Shown here in pieces: positions 45,064 to 55,304 of a DNA stretch of 64,000 nucleotides. The translations under genes and the position numbers were made by a program. Below the pieces are notes generated by a model. It was not told where the DNA came from. It worked only from the letters and a program-made list of their open reading frames with translations, and did not search any database. Within the stretch, counting starts at the first letter, position 1; each line of letters starts with the position of its first letter. Source of the stretch: Pyrenochaeta sp. MPI-SDFR-AT-0127 (Eukaryota; Ascomycota; Dothideomycetes; Pleosporales; Cucurbitariaceae); contig JAGTJM010000106.1 in the NCBI GenBank assembly GCA_020747015.1, positions 1-64,000 of the forward strand. Direction: 5' to 3'.

Positions 45064-45867
45064 ATGTATTGTCTCTACCTCCTTCTGAATTTTCTGTTTG
45101 CGACAACCTATGCGCAAGTCGGTACGGTAACACAGAATATCAACAGCGAGCCTGACTACGCGGGGCAGAAGTCATGTGCTAAAGGTTGCTTTATAACTGG
45201 ATACGCTGTCTGTCCCGAGGATGTACTTGGTGTCCAGATCGGATGCGCTCAAACCAAGTGCGCAACAAAAAGTTGGCAAGCGAGAAACGACTGCTACTGC
45301 AAACCTGATTTGCAGCCGAGGGCACAAGAGTATCTGGCAAATTGCGTTTCAAGTCGATGTTCTGTTGGAGATGTTTCAGTCGATATGTCAGTTGCGGTCA
45401 GCATCTATTCGCGATACTGTACGGATCGGGGATATACGGCGCTGCCTGCGAGCGTACCGGCCACAGCGACAAGTGTGGACAGCACTCCTGAATCAACTGC
45501 TAGGCTTGTGTCATCCGAACCTACTACATCTCCGACTTCAACATTAGCCAGATCTACTACAACCACAGGTCCTCGGTCGTCCCTCACACCCCAACCCTCT
45601 CCAAGCCCTTCTCAAACCCCTGGTGGAACGGATCCACCGCCACCGCCAGGAACCATAGCCGGCATTGCCATTGGAAGCGCCCTCGGAGTCGGAGCTATCA
45701 TCACAGTGATTATAACGTTGCTCAGGCGAAGAAGTAAAGGAAGAATAACGATAGCACAAAAGTCTGGGAGCAAGTGGAGCATAGCGCAATGGGTTTCCGA
45801 CGTTCGATCTCATGATTCTGCCTCAGCAGCAGGTCGCCCCGCACCCACTCTTGTTTCTGGGGTTTGA
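45064..45867 (+). CDS. Cysteine-rich single-pass membrane protein (paralogue of 2168-2875)
   Basis: 267 aa from the first ATG, with a signal peptide (YLLLNFLFATTYAQ). A cysteine-rich ectodomain has motifs CAKGC, GCAQTKC, CYCKPDLQP and CVSSRC in the same order as the 2-kb gene. A long Ser/Thr/Pro stalk follows, then a membrane helix (GIAIGSALGVGAIITVIITLL), a basic stop-transfer RRRSKGR, and a 50-residue cytoplasmic tail. It is thus a longer-tailed version of the other protein. Such proteins look like wall-contacting surface receptors, with the stalk probably O-mannosylated. Ligand and function are unknown. Confidence 0.78.
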   Translation: MYCLYLLLNFLFATTYAQVGTVTQNINSEPDYAGQKSCAKGCFITGYAVCPEDVLGVQIGCAQTKCATKSWQARNDCYCKPDLQPRAQEYLANCVSSRCSVGDVSVDMSVAVSIYSRYCTDRGYTALPASVPATATSVDSTPESTARLVSSEPTTSPTSTLARSTTTTGPRSSLTPQPSPSPSQTPGGTDPPPPPGTIAGIAIGSALGVGAIITVIITLLRRRSKGRITIAQKSGSKWSIAQWVSDVRSHDSASAAGRPAPTLVSGV

Positions 45868-46323
45868 CAATCTTGCAAGATCTTAGCGCACTGTTGATAT
45901 TCGATATGGAGACAATTGTATCGTTGAATCATAGATCTTTCATAATTGATGACAGTTTACTTGATAATGTTCCTTTTTCCTCACTAGCAGCCCTGTCGGT
46001 TTCGTTCAATCTCTCCATTGCCTTTCCACGGGTTCTGCATGAGAGCTATCAACGAGACGCCTCAAGTTTGGATCTCACCGATGTTGGACCGAAGTTCGCT
46101 TCCAATGTTAGTTGATTCGTCAGCCTTGTTGATCACATCTTATACCACTTCCGTATTCTGTTCGTACAAGCGAGAGCTGAACGTACTGCGGAAAGGCTGA
46201 ACTCTGGATTTTTGTTCAGCGTGATGCCTGGCCGATGTAGAAGAGCCACAATGGCATTGCCATTCGGCTCGTAGGCTCCCACTCTGAGCCCTTTTGAGCA
46301 CCTAGGAGTGCGACTCTACTGAT
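45868..46323. other. Intergenic, no gene seen
   Basis: Short non-coding gap upstream of the patatin gene. No motif stands out. Confidence 0.4.
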
Positions 46324-48338
46324 ATGGTTGAAACCACGCCGGATGATGTTCACGCTGAGATGAAAGAGTCTGCTAGCACTACTTCCTCAGAGGAGGTTCA
46401 TACCTCACCAGCTGCAACAACACATTCGGCCAGTGACCAAACACATGAAAGCGCAGGGTACTGTCTTCTCGCACTCGACGGCGGCGGTGTCCGCGGCCTT
46501 TCGACACTCTTCATTTTGCAAAACATCATGAATCGCTTAAACTACATACGCAGTAGAGCTGGGTTACAACCGAAGAAGCCATGCGATATTTTTGACTTGA
46601 TTGGCGGGACAAGTACTGGAGGGTAAGGCCGATTCTATCATCTTATGTCATTTGGACATGATCGGTCCTTATTGTGCTAACTATCTTTGCAGTCTAATCG
46701 CGATCATGCTTGGTCGGCTGCAGATGTCGGTAGAGGAATGCATTACAGCCTACGTGACTTTGATGAAAGAAGTATTTGAAAAGAGAATCAATCGATCCAG
46801 AATTGATTTTCGTGGTAAAGTGAAACCGCAGTTCAGCTCAACAGTGCTGAAAGAAGCAATCTCGAAAGTGGTCCGTGGTTGCGGAGTACCTTTGGATGAG
46901 AAGTTCGACAACGGAAGTGAGCCCCGATGCAAGGTGTGAGTTGAGCGAACCATGACACCAAATCTTGAGAAGGGTATTGTACTGACGGTGCAATCGAGCT
47001 TCGTCTGCACCAACCTTCAAGCAACAAACACTATTGCTCGGCTCCGCAATTACCGCACCGCATCATCAGGCTGCGATTTCCAGCCTACGATTATAGAAGC
47101 CGCCCTTGCTACCTCTGCTGCGCAGACGTACTTCTCTGAAATCAAGATCGGAGCTAGTTTTTTTGTCGACGGTGCTATTGGCGCTAACAATCCTACCGCA
47201 GATGTCGAGGCAGAAGCAAGAGATCTCTGGTGCGAAGAAACCGGCAACTTACAGCCTCTTGTAAAATGTTTCGTCTCCATTGGCACAGGACACCCGGGCG
47301 TGGGGAAAGGTGCTGACAAACGAGTGGCCCATCTACTTAAGATACTGAAACAACAGGCCACACAAACCGAAAGTATGAACCAGGAGTTCCTAGGGCGGTG
47401 GCGCGACCATGTGAAAAGGGGGAAGTGTTTTCGCTTCAATGTAACCCATGGACTCGAGCATGTCAGATTGCAGGAATATGAAGAGCAAGGGCAGTTGCAA
47501 TCCGCCACCACGGCATATCTTGTGGAGCATGAGACCAAGACCAGGGTTCGGATTTGTGTCGAAAATTTACGATCTAAGTCATGTACGTAGTACGCAACGG
47601 GAATGAACAAGATATAGATACGCGATGATAGAATGGCTGACAGATTTGCAATTACAGTCCAGTCGACGATGGTGTCTACAGAGGCGCTGATTGAGGAAAT
47701 GCGTGACCCGGCCGAGACAGTATGGCCGGGGACTGTGGTCCAAGCAACACCTTCCGAGATAAGTACGGAAACTAACACTAGTCAGAGGCCGGATATTAAC
47801 ATGTCCATTAGAAGAACTTATGGAGCTGGGAAGAGCTCAGCTAAACATCCCTCTGTCAAGTCGCACACTAATCAATCTCATCAGCGCTCACGATCACTTC
47901 GCCAAGGCCCTTAGTTACCAACGTAGTGATCTGGCCACTCCTTCCAACTCCAAAAAGATCGCTCGCGTTTGCCAAAAGCTCATGGAGACCTTGCTTGCCA
48001 TGAGCCACACTGCGCATAGAGCGTCGCAGCGGAAAAGCTATGCCGATCAAGCACAGACATATGGCGAAGAAGCGCTTGCGAGAACGGAAGAGTGTGGAGA
48101 TGAGTGCATGATAGCTCAGATGCGGTTTTCCTTGGCTTGTTTAGCGGCGTGGAAGCTATACTTGGAGGTGAAGACTACGGGAGGGGAAGGGGGTGTCAGT
48201 GCAAGCAAAGAAAAGGCTCGTCTAGAGGTGTGGCAGACACTGGGAATGTTGTGCAAATTTCCTCAACTAAATCAACATGCCGATTTCTATAATGCACAGG
48301 CAGATAAATACCAGAAATGCTTGGATCTTGTGCTTTAG
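46324..48338 (+). CDS. Patatin-like phospholipase with helical C-terminal region
   Basis: Five exons (46324-46622, 46693-46935, 46999-47582, 47658-47762, 47812-48338) give 585 aa, all junctions in frame. After a 45-residue disordered N-terminus comes the patatin core: the oxyanion loop DGGGVRGLS (about residue 52), the nucleophile GTSTGG (about 96, joined across intron 1) and the catalytic dyad DGAIGANNP (about 235). It should hydrolyse acyl lipids through a Ser-Asp dyad. The last roughly 200 residues are helical and TPR-like in feel (HFAKALSYQ, YADQAQTYGEEALARTEE) but unassigned. In many fungal proteins the patatin domain is the effector of an NLR; here no NB-ARC or NACHT is present. Exons 4-5 are less certain than 1-3. 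Confidence 0.85.
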
Positions 48339-48551
48339 GTAATGTTGTCGTCAGGTCTTGTGCCATCCAGCGACTGCGTAGCCTACTACCGGAACTTGAA
48401 GAAATAGTAGGCAAAGACTAAAGAATGCTGGATTGATTCATGACATAACAGAAAGATCAGGAGGGAAGAACATTGACTGTAGAAGTACATTTCTTTTCTA
48501 TCTACATGCAAATAGTGCAGACTACATAGAAATAGCCAAGGGTATATACAT

Positions 48552-49514
48552 TTACGCGCCGTCTGGGCCCATGTCAAACAACAAAAATTCGGCGGGCTTG
48601 TCACCTACACTCTCAATGTCAACCTTGCCGGGCCCGTTGGCTTCAATGTAGGCACCATCACCCTCTCCAAGCACTGTGTCTCCAATCTTAATCTTGGCTC
48701 CACCCTCCTTGGGCTGTACCCGCTTGCTCATGATCAGTTGCGCAAAGAGCTTCCGTGCACCAGATGCGACGAGCTCATGAGTAACAGACTTTCCAGGCGA
48801 GAGGATAGAGGCATCCATGCTAAGATCAGCTTGAAGGCCGATGGCTGTCTTGCTGTCGCCCAAACGGTCGGTGGACTCCATGATCCTGACCAGCTTGTCC
48901 GTCTTTTCCTCGTCGGTAAACTTCTTGGTCTCGTAATGCGGCTTCAGGCCCCTCTTGTTGGGCTTGGCCCAGATTTGAAGGAAATGCACCTCATCGTCTC
49001 GATTCCTGTTGTATTCCGAGTGTCGAATGCCTGTGCCTGCGCTGGTGAACTGAACCTCTCCGCGCTTGAGATTCTCCAAGTTGCCCATTGAGTCTTTGTG
49101 TTCGAGTGTGCCATTGACAATGTAGCTGAAGATCAGGAACTCGCTGTGACTGTGCGTGCCGAATCCTGTGCCTGGCTTGACACGATCCTCGTTGATGACT
49201 CGTAGCGGGCCGAACCCCTCGTGCTTGGGGTCGTAGTATGAGGCAAAGGAGAATGTGTGGAACGAGTACAGCCAGTCATGGTCGGCGTGCCCGCGGTTCG
49301 ATGAAGGCCGCTTGGTGATCTTTACTGAGGCAGGTGCAGCGGTCGACATTGTGCGTGCGATGGGCTTGGTGATGGCCGAGGAGAGGGTGTTGCGGAGGGT
49401 GCTTGAGAACGCCAGGATGACTGCTAGGACTGCGATGAGTGCTGTGAAGCTTCTGGCGGTTATGTATGAGGTAGAAGTAGCTGTGGATTGCTGTCTGGTT
49501 GCTCTGTCTGTCAT
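48552..49514 (-). CDS. Pirin family protein
   Basis: A single exon of up to 320 aa. The pirin core starts near residue 60: RGHADHDWLYSFHTFSFASYYDP, GFGPLRVINED and THSHSEFLIFSY carry the His/Glu ligands of the metal site in the N-terminal cupin, and the C-terminal cupin follows. Pirins are iron-binding nuclear cofactors in animals and quercetinase-like in bacteria. The present protein resembles the YhhW-type pirins of fungi. A hydrophobic helix near residues 25-40 precedes an internal Met (49349) with MSTAAPASVKITKRP. Starting there would give a normal soluble pirin of about 265 aa; the longer form would be membrane- or mitochondria-targeted. Confidence 0.9.
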   Translation of the reverse strand: MTDRATRQQSTATSTSYITARSFTALIAVLAVILAFSSTLRNTLSSAITKPIARTMSTAAPASVKITKRPSSNRGHADHDWLYSFHTFSFASYYDPKHEGFGPLRVINEDRVKPGTGFGTHSHSEFLIFSYIVNGTLEHKDSMGNLENLKRGEVQFTSAGTGIRHSEYNRNRDDEVHFLQIWAKPNKRGLKPHYETKKFTDEEKTDKLVRIMESTDRLGDSKTAIGLQADLSMDASILSPGKSVTHELVASGARKLFAQLIMSKRVQPKEGGAKIKIGDTVLGEGDGAYIEANGPGKVDIESVGDKPAEFLLFDMGPDGA

Positions 49515-49938
49515 TTCAAAAAGGAAGATCTGTAACCTCGAAGCAGACAGGCTTCTTTATACCCGTTAGCCAGGTATCCGGTTAGTTCGCGCATATTGGA
49601 GACTCTTCCATGCGATAGTGTCTTTGTGCATAACGTAGCATTTGCAATGATTGACTAAGGTTACCAAAGAATCTTGGGGCTGAGAACGCCTAGCGGATTA
49701 CTCATGGATGACGAGGTTTGCAGCCGTGTTTATCAGCTGCACGTGATTGGCTGCTTGCCGATGCAAGTGCGGAATGGACTCCGATCCCTGCACTCTCCCA
49801 TAGACACTTCACTCGGGTGTGATTTATTTACTGCCTTTCTAAGCAAGTCAAAGCCGACCTGATTCGTGGCATTCTCGTCTGTTCTTTGGTCGCCTACAAG
49901 CAGCATAGCACCTACCGGTTTTTGATCACAAGCTTGGC
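49515..49938. other. Divergent promoter region (pirin / methyltransferase-like)
   Basis: Non-coding region between two divergent starts. No motif recognised. Confidence 0.4.
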
Positions 49939-51175
49939 ATGGCTCTGAAGAACTTTAGCCCAGAGACTCTGCTGCAAGGTTGGTCCGACGAAAAGTACTC
50001 TCCGCTGCATAGTGGAAAGACGCTTGCACAATGTATACGAGAAGCGTTCAGTATTCCAAACTCGGATGCATATGTGTATCGAGCTCAGGCAGAGACTACG
50101 CTGGATGTTACTCAAAGAGCGATTGCTGCGAAGCGAGCACACGGACTCCATGGTTGGTATCACGATGAACAGGGCAAACCGGTATGGCATGTCTTTTACT
50201 TCTATCTGTTGCAAGCTGCGCTTTGGTGTTCAATTCAGGCGTTGTTTGGCAACTAGAAAGAGCCTCAAAGTACACCAAATTTCCTTGCGCGTCATCACTG
50301 ACTTTGCCCAGGTTGAGCCCCAACACCCAACACCAGAAGAGATAACAGCATACACCGAGCTCTTCAATCCCTCACTAAACCTCCCCAAAGCCCTCAACGG
50401 CTTCAGAGCCAATTCAAAAGCCAACACACTCCGCTCCCAAGTAGCTTCCCATTTGACTTCCCGCTTTCACAACACAACCACTGGTTTACTTCCTTCGAAA
50501 AAAGACCGAAAACACGTGAATCCGTACTACGCACTCTGGACATACTCAAGCCAGGAACTCGAATGGGCAGGCCCATTACCATCAACCGCCTACACCAGGA
50601 TTTCACACCACATCCTACCCATCTTCTACCACCACTTTGGCTGCGTCGTGCCGAGCTACGCAGCGCTGCACGTCATTGCAAAGCTAGCACAGCCCGCAAA
50701 ACCCAGCAAGGAGTCTGTACTGCCCATACTGGACATCGGAAGCGGAAACGGGTATTGGACGTTTATGCTGCGTAGTTTCCCCATTGCGGATATTGCCGGT
50801 GCAAAGGAGCTCGATGTCCGAGCCATTGATAGTGGGTTGAGCGAGTACCGTGTCTCGTGGGTGCGAGATACGATCAAAATGGACGGCAACGATTATTTAC
50901 GCCAGAATGATAATGGGAAAGGCACGGTGCTGTTGCTGGTATATCCACAAGCTACAGGTGACTTTACAGGGCCGATCCTCACCGCATTTCAGGGCGACAC
51001 GATTGTGGTAGCGGGGACGCAAAATGGGAATGGCTTTACGGCGTTTCAGGATCAGGTTGTTGATGAGTGGGTTCAAAGTAACCTCTCCTCGTTTGAGCTG
51101 ACCTTGAGAATGCCGTTACCGAGTTTTGCAGGCAAGGATGAAGCTCTCTTTGTATTTCAGAGGAAGAAGGCTTAG
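49939..51175 (+). CDS. SAM-dependent methyltransferase-like protein, unknown target
   Basis: Two exons (49939-50181, 50261-51175) give 385 aa. The C-terminal half has a class I methyltransferase motif I (ILDIGSGNGYWTFML, about residue 245), then motif-II-like IAGAKELDVRAID and TVLLLVYP. The N-terminal half is helical with YYALWTYSSQELEWAGPLP, which I know only from uncharacterised fungal proteins. The small-molecule or macromolecule target is unknown. The intron acceptor (GAAAG) is chosen because it keeps the frame. It is between core genes, so probably conserved. Confidence 0.7.
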
Positions 51176-51399
51176 TCCTAACCCTAGATGGTGGGCAGGA
51201 CTTGGTGTAGAGTCAAGCTTAGACCGATTCAAGTACACCGAAAATCAATCAGCTGGGATTGCAAGGCAGTCTTCAGGCTTGTAAGCTTAATCTTCTATGA
51301 TCCACATTTCCCAGCCGTGAATGCTTTTAATTCGTATATATCATAAACTCGGGCCAGCCCCTCAATTCACATCCTTGACTATCCCCACATATCCCCAAT

Positions 51400-52192
51400 C
51401 TACCACTTCGCCTCCTTCCTCGCCAAGAACTCATTCAGCACACTGACTACCTTCTCCAGGCTCGCCAGCCACTTGTCGAGCTCAGTGTGGACCTTTGCCT
51501 CATCGTCGCCCAACTTCTTGTAAAAGTCCTTCCTGTATGGGGTAGCGCTCATGGCAGCGCTGAAGAGCGGCTTAACGACAAACGAGTGGTGCGGCTTGAG
51601 GGTGTTGCCATAGGCGTCGCGGAACGAGTCGGCGAGTTCTTTAGCGGGGTTGGTGAGGTTGTGGCGGAGGGCTTGGGCGGTGAAGTCAAGTCCACTTATG
51701 ACAGGCGTTAGCATTGATGCGTTAGAACATGGTGGTGAAGGAAGGAGATGTACCGGTTTAGCCATACTAGGCCTTCGGTGGCAGTGTGCTTCTTCTCCTT
51801 GAGTTCGTTGAGGACGAGCTCCTGTAGGGTTTCTGAGAGGGTGGGGGCAGCCAGCTGTCGGTCACGGATTTTCTGTTGTCTATTAGCACGCAACTCTCCC
51901 TATGCCTGATGTCAGGCTCATTGGATAATGTCTTCGTACCTTGATGTTGCCAATCATGTCATTCTTGACCGGCTTGAACGCCGCTGAACCCAAGACATCT
52001 ATACCGTTAGCATTGCTAGTTACACCAGACTGACGTGAGAAACATACCAAAGAGCGTAGTCAGACTCTCTGCAGCCTCCAAGAACTCGGTTGTCGAGATA
52101 GCACTGTCCTTTGAAGCATCAATCGGGACATCTACGAAGCTCTTCTTAATGGTGTCGAAGAAGGTTCCACCAGCGGGATATGTTGCTGCCAT
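51400..52192 (-). CDS. het-c2: Glycolipid transfer protein (GLTP; HET-C2 type)
   Basis: Four exons (52192-52048, 51998-51940, 51872-51754, 51694-51400) give 205 aa with frames preserved. It matches the GLTP fold: FLEAAESLTTLFDVLGSAAFKPVKNDM, then GLVWLNRGLDF (Trp near the sugar-binding site; the LNR...DF joint is made by intron 3), and the C-terminal helix NTLKPHHSFVVKPLFSAAMSATPYR carrying the conserved His. The family moves glycosphingolipids between membranes. The Podospora orthologue HET-C2 takes part in vegetative incompatibility by interacting with the NLRs HET-D and HET-E. Length and domain are standard for the family. Gene symbol given by family resemblance; orthology untested. Confidence 0.88.
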
Positions 52193-52737
52193 TGCGACGT
52201 GTTGTTCTTCTCAATTTGTTCCGTAAGATAATATGAAGTGAAGTCTGAGAGGAACCAGAAGTAGAAAGGAGCTCTATCTAGGCACTGGCAAGGTGGTGTC
52301 GCCCAGGCGGTGAGGTGCTGTATTGGCCACGCGTGGTTTAGTGGGGCATGCGGCTGCTAGCGCGGGGAAGGTGCGACGAACGAGGGTCCAGCGGCGAGGA
52401 AGGAGCTACCACGGAGGCGGCCGCTCCCAAGCAATTGCGCTTGTGGGTGAATTCGGAGCGTGGACTACTCAACGGAAGAAGAATGTCCTACCGGGAAAAG
52501 AATGACCGGGTAGTGCTCAGTTGGATGTGATGGTTGACGATATAACAATCCACGATAACTTGCATGATACAAATATTACAGCCGAGTGAAGAAGCACTTG
52601 CTCACATCATAACCTGGATAGAGCCCTCGAGTAAGTTCCCTGCGAGAATAGAGAGACGGTTGAACTAGCAACAGCATCCAGTCTACGTCAATATCAAAGA
52701 CACTGGCTAACTCTTTCTCAGAATCACTATCAATAAG
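52193..52737. other. Divergent intergenic region
   Basis: Upstream DNA of the GLTP and the dehydrogenase gene. A GC-rich stretch (52300-52450) contains open frames only by chance. No motif recognised. Confidence 0.4.
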
Positions 52738-53841
52738 ATGCCATCAAACGTTCACGAGGTGTCCAAAGTCCACCGCATCGCCTCAATCCCTGGTGACGGC
52801 ATTGGCACTGAAATCACCGAAGCCGCAGTCCAAGTCCTGCAAGTGCTCGCAAAGACGCTCGGAGGCTTTGAATTCGACTTCACCACGTTTGACTGGAGCA
52901 GCAAAGCGTACCTTGAACGAGGCTGGTACATGCCTCCAGATGGGCTAGAGCAGCTTAAGAAATTCGATGCAATCTACTTTGGCGCTGTTGGGTGGCCCGA
53001 TGTTCCTGATCACATTTCACTCTGGGGACTTATTCTTCCTATTCGGAAAGCGCTGAATCAGTATGTCAATGTGCGACCAACGAGCATCATGGAGGGTGCG
53101 AAGAGTCCGTTAGATGGATGCAAGAGGGAAGACTTGGACTGGATGATTATTCGTGAGAACAGCGAGGGCGAGTACTCTGGACAGGGCGGCACATCACACG
53201 AAAACTCACCACATGCCGTGGCAACCGAGGTCAGCATCTTCACGCGCGTGGGCATTGAGAGAATTATGCGATTTGCCTTTGAGACTGCGCGGTCCCGCCC
53301 AAGGAAGAAGTTGACCATGGTGACCAAGAGCAACGCGCAGAGACACGGTATGGTGCTGTGGGACACGGTGTTCTACGAAGTGGCCAAGGAGTACGAAGAT
53401 GTTGAGATTGATAAGATGTTGGTGGATGCAATGACCGTAAGGATGGTATTGCACCCAAAGAGTCTAGACACCATCGTCGCCACCAACTTACACGCTGATA
53501 TCCTGTCCGACCTCGCGGCTGCCCTGTCTGGCAGCATTGGAATCGCTCCCTCTTCCAACCTGGATCCAACACGCGCGAATCCCTCCATGTTTGAACCCAT
53601 CCACGGCTCTGCGCCTGATATCGCGGGCAAAGGTATCGCGAACCCAGTCGGTGCCTTCTGGAGTGCTGCGGAGATGGTACGGTGGGTTGGCGAGGAAAAG
53701 GCCGCTGACGCCCTGATGAAGGCCGTGACGAATGTTACTGCGAGGGGTATCAAGACCAAGGATCTCGGAGGCAGTGAAAATACAAAAGGCGTTACCGAGG
53801 CTGTATGTCGCGAGATTGAGAGTCTCTTCAAATCTGCTTGA
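52738..53841 (+). CDS. Tartrate/D-malate dehydrogenase-type decarboxylating enzyme (IMDH/IDH family)
   Basis: A single exon of 367 aa, complete. It belongs to the beta-decarboxylating dehydrogenases: PGDGIGTEITEAAV at the N-terminus, YFGAVGWPDVPDH typical of the tartrate/malate branch, IIRENSEGEYSGQGG, LMVDAM-like DAMTVRMVLHP, and EPIHGSAPDIAGKGIANP for NAD+ and metal binding. The branch oxidises tartrate or D-malate with decarboxylation, using NAD+ and Mn2+/Mg2+; it is related to 3-isopropylmalate dehydrogenase. The GWP sequence and overall length favour the tartrate/D-malate group over leucine biosynthesis. No mitochondrial presequence is visible, so it is likely cytosolic. Confidence 0.88.
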   Translation: MPSNVHEVSKVHRIASIPGDGIGTEITEAAVQVLQVLAKTLGGFEFDFTTFDWSSKAYLERGWYMPPDGLEQLKKFDAIYFGAVGWPDVPDHISLWGLILPIRKALNQYVNVRPTSIMEGAKSPLDGCKREDLDWMIIRENSEGEYSGQGGTSHENSPHAVATEVSIFTRVGIERIMRFAFETARSRPRKKLTMVTKSNAQRHGMVLWDTVFYEVAKEYEDVEIDKMLVDAMTVRMVLHPKSLDTIVATNLHADILSDLAAALSGSIGIAPSSNLDPTRANPSMFEPIHGSAPDIAGKGIANPVGAFWSAAEMVRWVGEEKAADALMKAVTNVTARGIKTKDLGGSENTKGVTEAVCREIESLFKSA

Positions 53842-53964
53842 ACAGTATTAGTAAAGGATAAAAGCATTAGTGAGCATATGTATACATACCTGTAGTTGTC
53901 TTTCCATAGGATTTCCTTCATCAAAATAGAGAGAAGATCTGTCATTTGACCGTAATGCTCTCCT

Positions 53965-54852
53965 TCATTCGAGGAAGACTGCTGGAATCTCACTCTTCCC
54001 ATGCACAACTCTACTCCTCTTATTCTTCTCTCTCTTATCCCTTCCGTCCCCGACTTCTAGAAACTTCATCCAGCTCCGCCATATCCAAAGCGCCTTCCCC
54101 TCAATCAGGCCTTTGCTAATCGGGCCAAAGTCATTGCTGTCATAGCTATTGCGCCAATTGTCTCCTTCAACCCAGACGTGACCATAAGGCACGACAACCT
54201 TTCCAAGCTCAATCTTGTCTCCAAGAATGGACTCGGGGTCCGGGTCTGGTAAGCCGTCTGGCATGCCCTGCAGTCGATCCGTGTGGGACTTTGGGTCGAG
54301 AGCATATCCACGCTTCGGATACACTGTATCCCCACCAACTGCGACTACGCGCTTTATACCCATTTCCTCAGGCTTATGTGGTTTCCAGAATGTTACTATG
54401 TCGCCTCTCTTGACTCCCCACGCGCTGTCTTCGTCACTTTCCCCGTCTCCAGTTCCGGGGTTTGCTGTCCGTCTCTTCGCTGCTCGCTCCATGTACGGCC
54501 TCATAACCACCCAATCCATCTTCCCTGTCTCGTGCGCAAGCGGACTCAGTGTTGGTGCCATTGACGATCCACGCACACGATCCAGGTTGACGTAGTGGTC
54601 ACGCACCCAGACAAGCCCGCAGAGAAGCACAACGACGTTTGCAGACCATGTAGCATATCGGGCGGAGGAGCGTAGTTTTGAGTTCTGGAGCCATCGTGGT
54701 GGCTTCGACGACGGGGAAGGTGTCGACTGTGACAGAGGTGCGGGCGGTGCTCTTGGTGGAGCTCGAGGCACAGCTTTTGTAGAAGGTAGGAATTTTGACT
54801 TTGTCGCCGAGGCAGGGTTGACAGGTATTCGAATTGGGGGTTTTGGAGGCAT
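53965..54852 (-). CDS. IMP2: Mitochondrial inner membrane peptidase subunit 2 (S26 signal peptidase)
   Basis: A single exon of 295 aa. The N-terminal 60 residues are Pro/Lys-rich, followed by one membrane helix (TWSANVVVLLCGLVWV). The S26 catalytic Ser is in RGSSMAPTL and the catalytic Lys in GIKRVVAVGGD. The C-terminal box GHVWVEGDN...SYDSNDFGP is typical of IMP-type peptidases. IMP subunits trim presequences of inner-membrane proteins such as cytochrome c1 and b2 in the intermembrane space. The NxxS rather than IMP1-like details and the acidic spacer (GDGESDEDS) favour subunit 2. The tail after FGP is basic. Confidence 0.87.
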   Translation of the reverse strand: MPPKPPIRIPVNPASATKSKFLPSTKAVPRAPPRAPPAPLSQSTPSPSSKPPRWLQNSKLRSSARYATWSANVVVLLCGLVWVRDHYVNLDRVRGSSMAPTLSPLAHETGKMDWVVMRPYMERAAKRRTANPGTGDGESDEDSAWGVKRGDIVTFWKPHKPEEMGIKRVVAVGGDTVYPKRGYALDPKSHTDRLQGMPDGLPDPDPESILGDKIELGKVVVPYGHVWVEGDNWRNSYDSNDFGPISKGLIEGKALWIWRSWMKFLEVGDGRDKREKNKRSRVVHGKSEIPAVFLE

Positions 54853-55304
54853 TGAGGTCGTCTAGAGAACACAATTGCTTGCTCCGTTTGATTCGGTAGT
54901 GTTGGTAGTTTGACGCGAATTGGCCCGGACGATCTTTGGCCGCAGTACGCTATCACGTGAGCGAGTTGCATCACTCTGCATATGCTAGATGATCTGATTA
55001 GATTCTCATAGAATTTCATCAGAGTAGCCATCAATTCACGCCTCGATGCATTGACATTCGAAGCTAGAGATTGATTTCTCCAACATAAAGAGTCAGGTCT
55101 TTGGAAGCTGAGCAAGGATGGCATGGCGTCAGCAGCGAGGAAAACAGGCACGAACTCGAATGAGTATGAATGAAGCAGAAATCGAAGAGGTATCAGCATA
55201 TTTCAAGCTACATGGCAGCCTATGGTACAGAGACTAGTACATATCCACAGTATGCAATCGCTACCATCCCATCATCTTCATGATCGTAAATCAAATTTTC
55301 ACAT
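54853..55304. other. Intergenic, no gene seen
   Basis: Short gap between the 5' end of IMP2 and the 3' end of IDH1. Nothing recognised. Confidence 0.4.

Noticed and set aside
1..48000. Idea that the whole accessory region is cargo of one large Starship led by the DUF3435 gene
   Set aside because: Captains usually sit at one end with cargo in their direction of transcription. To the right only about 5 kb before core-like genes is seen, and the tRNA repeats give a 4.2-kb boundary instead. Not excluded, but unsupported.
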